From: Pseudorhizobium banfieldiae
Lineage (GTDB): Bacteria; Pseudomonadota; Alphaproteobacteria; Rhizobiales; Rhizobiaceae
Direction: 5' to 3'
Length of the DNA: 64,000 nucleotides
Assembly (NCBI RefSeq): GCF_000967425.1
Contig: NZ_FO082820.1
Location: 620,001-684,000 of the forward strand
The notes beneath the pieces are model-generated. The model worked only from the letters and a program-made list of their open reading frames with translations, was not told the DNA's origin and made no database searches. How positions within the stretch are numbered: the first letter of the stretch is position 1; each line of letters begins with the position of its first letter. The position numbers and the translations under genes were made by a program. This document shows, piece by piece, positions 58,492 to 64,000 of the stretch.

Positions 58492-59130
58492 TCAACTGCC
58501 ATGCTTGTTGTGGTGGTGCTCACAGGTGATCTCGGGGTTGAAGGGCATGAGGGGGCCTGCCGGGTTCTCCACGATCCAGACGTGCTGATCGAAGTGCGCC
58601 TGGAACCCATGCGCCTCGTCGGCGGGTGTCTGCGGATCATCCGCCATGCGATCCCAGGAGCGACCGGCAAAGACAGGTGCGTCGCTGTTGCCCGCAGCCT
58701 TCCACGAAGCCTCGAAGATGAGGTTCTCGACCCCGACCAGCTTCAACGAGCCATCGGCCTGAGGCTCGTAGAGCAGGATCGACGGCTTGAGGAAGTCCGT
58801 ATGGAGGCCGTTACCATCGACGCGAGGTTCAGCTGCAGTGATGCCGAGCCGCTGGGGGTGGATATAGTGAATTCCCATGGCTCCCAGTTCGGCGGGAAGG
58901 CCCTCGGCTGCCGCCGTCACGCAATGGTCCATCGGATCACGGATGTAACCCTCTGCGAGTGCGACATCGACGTCCGCGAAGCGGATCGTTGCGGCTTTGA
59001 CTGCCGCGATCTGGTCTAAGACATTCGCTCCCGCAGCGCTGGCAGCAAGCGGCACGGCGGTCGCCATGGCAGTGGTGGCGAGGATCAGATGGGCGAGCGA
59101 TACCGCGCGCCGGGAAAGGGCGTGTGTCAT
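58492..59130 (-). CDS. Secreted conserved protein of unknown function
   Basis: 212 residues with signal peptide (HLILATTAMATAVPLAASAAG). Body motifs are RDPMDHCVTAAAEG, MGIHYIHPQ, PSILLYEPQ, GVENLIFEASW and a His-ending tail CEHHHNKHGS. I know homologues only as hypothetical proteins in proteobacteria and actinobacteria. The recurrent His and Asp may bind a metal. It is co-directional with and 30 bases before the FAD oxidase, suggesting linked function. Confidence 0.78.
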   Translation of the reverse strand: MTHALSRRAVSLAHLILATTAMATAVPLAASAAGANVLDQIAAVKAATIRFADVDVALAEGYIRDPMDHCVTAAAEGLPAELGAMGIHYIHPQRLGITAAEPRVDGNGLHTDFLKPSILLYEPQADGSLKLVGVENLIFEASWKAAGNSDAPVFAGRSWDRMADDPQTPADEAHGFQAHFDQHVWIVENPAGPLMPFNPEITCEHHHNKHGS

Positions 59131-59342
59131 GTCTATGGTTCCTGTCCTTTGGATGTCGATCGTCGTCGCTGCGGCGTTGCTGATGCCGGCGTCGATGCAC
59201 TATGGATAATCCAGCCAGGCCAGCTTGGCTCGCTAAATGGTCCTGCACCAAATCGTAAAAGAATGCTAAAAAGCTCCCCTTACGGGAACTCTTCGACGTT
59301 CACTTCGAGAAACCAGTTGACGGAGCCGCAGCTAGGCGAACC

Positions 59343-59894
59343 ATGCCACGGGCATCACATCCCCATACACCCGACGATGATCTGGCCGCGCATCGCGCCT
59401 ATTCGGCGACGCTAAACACGCCGCGGGTTCTCACGCCGGAACTGGAGGCATTCTGCCAAAGTGGCGTAAGCGTCATCGTCGGCGTCTGCAGGCGAGGGGA
59501 GACACCCATCGCAGGGCTTGGCTGCGGCTGCCGGCTCCGACCCGATGGCAGGATGCGGCTTCTGCTTGCCCGCGCTGGCAACGAGGCGTTGCTGGCCGCC
59601 GTGGATGCAGGCGCCCGCATTTCCGTCACCTTCAGCCAGCCCGTCACTCACCGCTCCATCCAGGTGAAGGGATCCGAAGCCGTCGTGACCGCAGCGGATG
59701 ACGAGGACCGGGAGGAAGCAGTGCGCCAAAGCCAGGGGGTGCTCCGGGAGCTGGTGGAGGTGGATTATCCTGCGGCCTTCGCCGAAGCCTACTGTCGCGT
59801 CAACCCGCAGATCATCGTCGGCGTCGACTTTACGCTTGATGCTGCATTCGTCCAGACGCCCGGTCCGGGCGCGGGCGCGGAGATGACGCCGTGA
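59343..59894 (+). CDS. Split-barrel flavin-binding-like protein (PPOX family-like)
   Basis: 183 residues. The region LEAFCQSGVSVIVGVCRRGETPIAGLGCGCRL to RMRLLLARAGNEALLAAVDAG suggests a pyridoxamine-phosphate-oxidase-like split barrel, followed by helical PAAFAEAYCRVNPQIIVGVD. The match is by overall pattern only; no catalytic residue assignment is possible. It is divergent from the secreted protein gene (212-base gap) and followed in the same frame by a GAF protein. Confidence 0.58.
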   Translation: MPRASHPHTPDDDLAAHRAYSATLNTPRVLTPELEAFCQSGVSVIVGVCRRGETPIAGLGCGCRLRPDGRMRLLLARAGNEALLAAVDAGARISVTFSQPVTHRSIQVKGSEAVVTAADDEDREEAVRQSQGVLRELVEVDYPAAFAEAYCRVNPQIIVGVDFTLDAAFVQTPGPGAGAEMTP

Positions 59895-59906
59895 GGCCGC
59901 TACGGC

Positions 59907-61040
59907 TTGCCGCGATCCGATACAAACGCCCAATATCGTCTGACGCTGGAGTACCTGGAGACGCAGACGAGCGGCCCGCTGTTCGAGGCGATGCGGGCCA
60001 AGCTTGCCGGCATCGCCTCGCATTCCGGCATGCAAGGGGTCTTCCGCCTGCTCGGTTCCGACATCTTCCGTGTCAGAGAGATCGAGGCCATGCCCTCGGC
60101 CACGATCGCGCAGCCGATCGATGTCAATCTTCTATCGGCCACACGCCGCATCTGCGAGCGGATAGCGGCGTGCGGTGAGTTGGGCGAGTTGTTCGATGCG
60201 GCGCTGGCCGGACTGCAGCAGCATTTCGGCATCGACTATTCCATGGTCATGATGCTCGACCGGACGATGGGCAGGCTCTACACAGTCGCCTCGCGTGGCT
60301 ACCCCGTTTCGGGCATCGGATCCGAGGTGGGTATCGGCCTGGGCGTGATCGGCGTTGCGGCGGAGCAGGGAAAGCCTATCCGCATCGGCCGCATGGCTTC
60401 CGAGTATTCCTATGGCACGGCGGTTCGCGATACGGCGCTGGCCGCCGGCCTTGAATGGATCTGCGACACTGCCATCCCCTATCCGGGGCTGAAAGCACCA
60501 CAGAGCCAGATTGCAATGCCGATCCTGCGTGACGGCAAGACGATTGGTGTGCTCTTTGCCGAAAGCCCGGAGCCGAACCAGTTCCGCTACGATGAGGAAG
60601 ACGCTCTGTCCCTGGTCGCCGGGCAGCTTTCGGTGTTGATTTCCCTGCAGCAGCACGAAGAAACGGCGGAAAAGGCCACCTTGGTGGCCGCGCCAGGTGA
60701 GATGGCCGGTTCCGAGATAAGAATCCGTCATTACCGCGCAGACGACACGATATTCGTTGACCACGACTATCTTATCAAAGGCGTTGCCGGTGCCATCTTG
60801 TGGAAGATCCTGCGCGAATACGCGGGCAGCGGTCGGATCGAATTTTCGAACCGGGAACTGCGCCTCGACCCCACCTTGCGCCTGCCGGAATATTCCGAGA
60901 ATCTTGAGGCGCGGCTTGTCTTGTTACAGCGCCGCCTTTGCGAGCGCGATGTCGGCATCTCCATCGACCGGTGCGGCCGAGGCCGCTTTAGACTGATCGT
61001 CGGCGGCCGCCTGACCCTGGAGGAGATGGGTGCCGGGTGA
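59907..61040 (+). CDS. GAF-domain protein
   Basis: 377 residues from TTG 59907, four codons after the previous stop and in the same frame. A GAF domain lies about 95-250 (FDAALAGLQQHFGIDYSMVMML, GRLYTVASRGYP, IAMPILRDGKTIGVLFAES, DEEDALSLVAGQLSVLISL). The last ~110 residues contain a winged-helix-like segment. GAF modules bind small molecules or flavins and pair with DNA-binding or signalling domains. Likely a sensor working with its neighbour; target unknown. Confidence 0.72.
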   Translation: MPRSDTNAQYRLTLEYLETQTSGPLFEAMRAKLAGIASHSGMQGVFRLLGSDIFRVREIEAMPSATIAQPIDVNLLSATRRICERIAACGELGELFDAALAGLQQHFGIDYSMVMMLDRTMGRLYTVASRGYPVSGIGSEVGIGLGVIGVAAEQGKPIRIGRMASEYSYGTAVRDTALAAGLEWICDTAIPYPGLKAPQSQIAMPILRDGKTIGVLFAESPEPNQFRYDEEDALSLVAGQLSVLISLQQHEETAEKATLVAAPGEMAGSEIRIRHYRADDTIFVDHDYLIKGVAGAILWKILREYAGSGRIEFSNRELRLDPTLRLPEYSENLEARLVLLQRRLCERDVGISIDRCGRGRFRLIVGGRLTLEEMGAG

Positions 61041-61109
61041 GATCGCAGCGAGATGCCCCTCAAGGCTCCAGCAGGTTTTCTGACGCCTCGAGAACCGCAC
61101 TTGCGAGTG

Positions 61110-61651
61110 TCCACGAACCTCGTCGGTCTCGTTCATCAGCTCGCGCTCGCCAGCGGTGGCATCTGACGTTTCGTTCAATGCGGTCTTCTCGTCTAGCCGG
61201 ATCGAGGTTTGAGGGGACTGTGGCACGTCTGTCATATGGACGCAGGGTACTCCTTTAGGGAACACCACTTCGCGGACTGGATGGGTAGCTCGATCCCGGC
61301 ATCCAGCAAAGCATTCTTGGTCAGCCGCAGCAGCGCCGAGTTCGCCTTGGCCGGAGAATAAGTGCGGCTATTGAACCAATAGCTGAGGCGCAAGTTGACG
61401 GTCGTGAAGCGGATAGAGCCTTCCGGCGAAACCAAGATGTCGGCGCTCGGGATTGAGGAACAGCGCCTGAAGGTGGTTCTGGACATCGTCTCGCCACCTG
61501 CGCTCTGGAGCACCTCGGTCATGGCTTCCGTCTGGATGTCGACATCATCATGTTCGAGGAGAGCGTTCCCCAACTGCCCCTTGGTGACTTCTTCCGGACT
61601 GGTGACGGCGTGGCCGTCTTCGCCGTCGAAGACGGCCACGCCGTGCTCCGA
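61110..61651 (-). pseudogene. Mechanosensitive-channel-like (MscS) C-terminal pseudogene
   Basis: From about 61651 one frame reads HGVAVFDGEDGHAVTSPEE, then SIRFTTVNLRLSYWFNSRTY and LTKNALLDAGIELPIQSAK. A one-base shift near 61268 continues it in another frame as VVFPKGVPCVHMTD and NETDEVRGH. The pattern fits the cytoplasmic end of MscS-family channels. The membrane part is missing because the sequence begins at the end of cbbY. It is broken by both truncation and frameshift. Confidence 0.5.
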
Positions 61652-61660
61652 AAGGTGTCT

Positions 61661-62368
61661 TTAGGCGCGGGACGCCATCGGACGATCGATGAGAGAGCTG
61701 TTTGGCCATTGTTCGCTGGAAGCCTTGAGGTGAGAAAGGTCGGGAATAATGAGGTCGGCCCCGGTAAAATCCTCACCGGTGCTGTAGATACTCGGCGTGA
61801 TCACCGTACGCATTCCCGTCGCGCGTGCCGCGAGGAGCCCGTTGCGGGAGTCTTCGATGCAGAGGCATTCAGCTCCGCTAAGGTCCAGGTCCTGTAGAAC
61901 AAGGCGATAGACTTCCGGATCCGGTTTCTTCGTCCGCACATCCTCTCCGGTTCGAATGCTTCGAAACAATGACTCGGAACCCGGACCGAGCGTCGCCGCC
62001 AGGAGTGCCACAACATTGGGCCGGCTCGTCGTCGTGCCGATCGCAAGCACCAGTCCGGACCGCCGGGCATGGTCGATCAAGGCCGCAACACCGGGCCGCA
62101 ACGCGACCGAGCCCTTTTTGATCCGCTCGGTATAGATGCGCGTCTTGCGGGCGTGGATGGCCTCAGCATCGACCGTTTCGCCCATGGCATGCGCATGGGC
62201 AAGGATGCGCTCGCGTCCGCCGGTGGTGGCGAGGAGCTCGGCGTAGAGCGGACGGTCCCATTCCCAGTCGAGACCCTCGTCCCGGAACGCATGGTTGAAG
62301 GACTGGCGATGGATCTCCTCCGTCTCGGCAAGGGTTCCATCGACGTCGAAAACGACCGCCCGTACCAT
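61661..62368 (-). CDS. cbbY: CbbY-type HAD phosphatase
   Basis: 235 residues. VVFDVDGTLAETEEIHRQSFN holds the nucleophile and acid-base Asp pair, and AIGTTTSRPNVVALL, RTKKPDPEVY and CIEDSRNGLLAA are the later HAD motifs. In Rhodobacter, CbbY hydrolyses xylulose-1,5-bisphosphate, an inhibitor of Rubisco. It lies two bases after cbbZ and is the last gene of the cbb operon. Confidence 0.9.
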   Translation of the reverse strand: MVRAVVFDVDGTLAETEEIHRQSFNHAFRDEGLDWEWDRPLYAELLATTGGRERILAHAHAMGETVDAEAIHARKTRIYTERIKKGSVALRPGVAALIDHARRSGLVLAIGTTTSRPNVVALLAATLGPGSESLFRSIRTGEDVRTKKPDPEVYRLVLQDLDLSGAECLCIEDSRNGLLAARATGMRTVITPSIYSTGEDFTGADLIIPDLSHLKASSEQWPNSSLIDRPMASRA

Positions 62369-62370
62369 CG

Positions 62371-63063
62371 CTAAGCGGCCTCCAGGAGCCGTGAGAGCAG
62401 AGCCGGGAACTCCCTGAGGTCGTGCATTACACGATCCGCATCAAGGAGGTCGACGTCCATATCGCCGTAGCCCCCACGCACGAGGATGCAGGCCATGCCC
62501 GCCGCGCGCGCCGCCGCAAGGTCGGCTTGGCTGTCGCCGACAAGGAGCGCATCCGAGGGGCCGCAGCCTGTTTCGCGGCAGGCGGCGAGGAGCATGTCCG
62601 GCGCCGGCTTCTTGGCAAATCCGCTGTCGCCACCGATGACCATGTCGAGACCGGCCAGAAGATCGAGTTCAGCAAGGATCGTGCGGGAGAAGCCTTCCGG
62701 CTTGTTGGTCACGACGCCTGTGCCGAGGCCGGTCCGCCGTGCCACCGCAACCGCGTCCCGGGCGCCGTCACGGGGGCTGGAAAAACGGGTCAGGTGCCCT
62801 CCGTAGATCTCCATCATCTCGGCATGGCGTGCTGCCAGTTCGGTCCCCTGGAGCGTCAGGCCATGCGCTGCGAAGGCCCGGACCACAAGCGTCTCGATTC
62901 CGTGCCCGATCATGGAGCGTACCGTATCGAGAGAGTGCGCCGGCAGCCGGTGGACGGAGAGAAGTTCGTTCACCGCCGCCGCGATGTCAGGCGCTGTGTC
63001 GACGAGCGTGCCGTCCAGGTCGAACAGCACGAGACGCGGCCGTGTTAGTCGCCCGGCACTCAT
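62371..63063 (-). CDS. cbbZ: Phosphoglycolate phosphatase
   Basis: 230 residues. [56 protein letters not shown] and [18 protein letters not shown] define the Gph/CbbZ HAD group. It removes phosphate from 2-phosphoglycolate formed by Rubisco oxygenation. The start overlaps the rpe stop by ATGA. Confidence 0.93.
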   Translation of the reverse strand: MSAGRLTRPRLVLFDLDGTLVDTAPDIAAAVNELLSVHRLPAHSLDTVRSMIGHGIETLVVRAFAAHGLTLQGTELAARHAEMMEIYGGHLTRFSSPRDGARDAVAVARRTGLGTGVVTNKPEGFSRTILAELDLLAGLDMVIGGDSGFAKKPAPDMLLAACRETGCGPSDALLVGDSQADLAAARAAGMACILVRGGYGDMDVDLLDADRVMHDLREFPALLSRLLEAA

Positions 63064-63746
63064 GCTGCCCGCTCCCGGAAAGCTCCGTCGGCGGCTTGCC
63101 GGATTGCCTCGATGTTGTCGCGATAGGCTTGTTCTGTTCCGCCCCTGAACACGGCGGACCCGGCAACCAGCACGTCGGCGCCGGCCGCGACGACAAGCGG
63201 CGCCGTCTCCGCCGTCACGCCGCCGTCGATCTCGATGTGGATCGGGCGGTCGCCGATCATCTTGCGGACGCGGTTCACCTTCTGGACGACGGCCGGAATG
63301 AAGGCCTGGCCGCCGAAGCCGGGATTGACCGTCATCAGGAGAATGAGATCCAGGCGGTCCAGCACATATTCGATCACCGTTTCGGGTGTCGAGGGATTGA
63401 GCGACACGCCGGCCTTCTTGCCCAGCGCCCGGATCGCCTGGAGCGAACGGTCGAGATGCCGCGTCGCCTCCGCATGCACGGTGATGATGTCGCAGCCGGC
63501 CTGCGCGAAGGCCTCGAGATACGGATCGCAGGGCTCGATCATCAGGTGGCAGTCGAAGACCTTTTCGGTGCGGTCCCTGACGGCCTTGATCACCTGCGGT
63601 CCGAAGGTGATGTTGGGCACGAAATGGCCGTCCATCACGTCGAGGTGGATCCAGTCTGCGCCTGCCCGCACGACACGTTCGATTTCCTCGCCGAGCCGTG
63701 AGAAGTCTGCGGAGAGCACGGAGGGGGCGATGAGGGTGCTGGTCAT
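63060..63746 (-). CDS. rpe: Ribulose-phosphate 3-epimerase
   Basis: 228 residues, a TIM barrel with [61 protein letters not shown] and [29 protein letters not shown] patterns. It interconverts ribulose-5-P and xylulose-5-P in the Calvin and pentose phosphate pathways. In a cbb operon it is named cbbE. It overlaps cbbX by ATGA. Confidence 0.97.
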   Translation of the reverse strand: MTSTLIAPSVLSADFSRLGEEIERVVRAGADWIHLDVMDGHFVPNITFGPQVIKAVRDRTEKVFDCHLMIEPCDPYLEAFAQAGCDIITVHAEATRHLDRSLQAIRALGKKAGVSLNPSTPETVIEYVLDRLDLILLMTVNPGFGGQAFIPAVVQKVNRVRKMIGDRPIHIEIDGGVTAETAPLVVAAGADVLVAGSAVFRGGTEQAYRDNIEAIRQAADGAFRERAA

Positions 63747-64000
63747 GCCCGGCCCTCCTCTGCTGGTCCCTGTGGCGTTGCCGAGAAGACGCGGCTGGCG
63801 CGGATGTCTTCGGACCGAATGGTGGACAACACCTCTGCCGTCACCGGTCCTTCCGCGCTCTCGAAGATGCGGTTCGCCTGCCTGAGGCGAGCACGGTCGA
63901 GCGCATTCCGGATGGAGCGGGCATTGGCGAAATGCGGCTGCGTCCGCCGGGCGCCGATGTATTCGCCCATCGCCACCTTCGCAGCATCATCCAGGACGTA
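63743..64000 (-). CDS. cbbX: Rubisco activase CbbX, C-terminal part
   Basis: 86 codons open to the window edge. [19 protein letters not shown] then [14 protein letters not shown] is the AAA+ lid/C-terminal region of red-type Rubisco activase CbbX. CbbX remodels inhibited form I Rubisco with ATP. The gene begins beyond base 64000, presumably with cbbL and cbbS upstream. Confidence 0.93.
   Translation of the reverse strand, partial: YVLDDAAKVAMGEYIGARRTQPHFANARSIRNALDRARLRQANRIFESAEGPVTAEVLSTIRSEDIRASRVFSATPQGPAEEGRA

Overview
The window reads as DNA of an alphaproteobacterium of the Rhizobiales (Rhizobiaceae or a close family). The grounds are high GC, dense ATGA-coupled operons, a cbbX-cbbE-cbbZ-cbbY Calvin-cycle block, a mobR-mobA type pair, and several families common on rhizobial megaplasmids. 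No rRNA, tRNA, CRISPR array or replication origin was seen. The mix of catabolic, metal-resistance and autotrophy modules separated by decayed gene fragments suggests a megaplasmid or genomic island; this is inference.

Bases 1-25928 are two adjacent catabolic and transport regions. The first (1-15173) begins inside a TRAP large permease. It continues with a glutathione-transferase-like protein, a carboxymuconolactone-decarboxylase-like protein, a LigI-like lactone hydrolase, an SDR and a class III CoA-transferase. A reverse pair follows: a LysR-type regulator with two DNA-binding domains and a 4,5-dihydroxyphthalate-decarboxylase/periplasmic-binding-fold protein. Then come a TPP enzyme, a complete tripartite tricarboxylate transporter (TctC, TctB, TctA), an aldehyde dehydrogenase and an AbrB-family membrane protein. 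The second (15378-25928) has a MarR regulator divergent from a 3-hydroxybenzoate 4-monooxygenase-like flavoprotein, a second aldehyde dehydrogenase and TPP enzyme (paralogues of the first pair), a LysR regulator, a class II aldolase and a TAXI-type TRAP transporter. The repeated TPP + ALDH + transporter pattern suggests uptake of an aromatic 2-oxo acid, decarboxylation to an aldehyde, oxidation to an acid and, in the second cluster, hydroxylation to a protocatechuate-type compound.

Bases 25929-27574 hold almost no intact coding sequence, only a frameshifted small gene. Bases 27575-43937 are a copper island: two multicopper oxidases, a P-type copper ATPase, copper nitrite reductase (nirK), two DUF305 proteins, a cytochrome c, a Csp-like four-helix copper protein, a TolC-family channel, a cupredoxin, a CusF-like protein, a DUF411 protein, three small secreted Cys-pair proteins, and a MerR regulator divergent from a glutaredoxin-MauE-like fusion. 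A decayed junction (about 43994-44931) follows, with integrase, phosphatase and HAD-hydrolase remnants.

Bases 44932-48966 are a TetR-controlled efflux operon (adaptor, permease, ATPase, small membrane protein). A broken histidine-kinase end abuts an ApbE flavin transferase at 49043-50289. Next are a secreted acid phosphatase, a lipid A phosphoethanolamine transferase, a cytochrome b and PepSY pair, and a two-component system (54332-56370), which together look like an envelope-modification and redox module. After an IS3 fragment come a berberine-bridge-type FAD oxidase, a secreted conserved protein, a split-barrel flavoprotein-like gene and a GAF protein. The window ends with a mechanosensitive-channel pseudogene and the reverse-strand cbb operon, cut at the edge inside cbbX.
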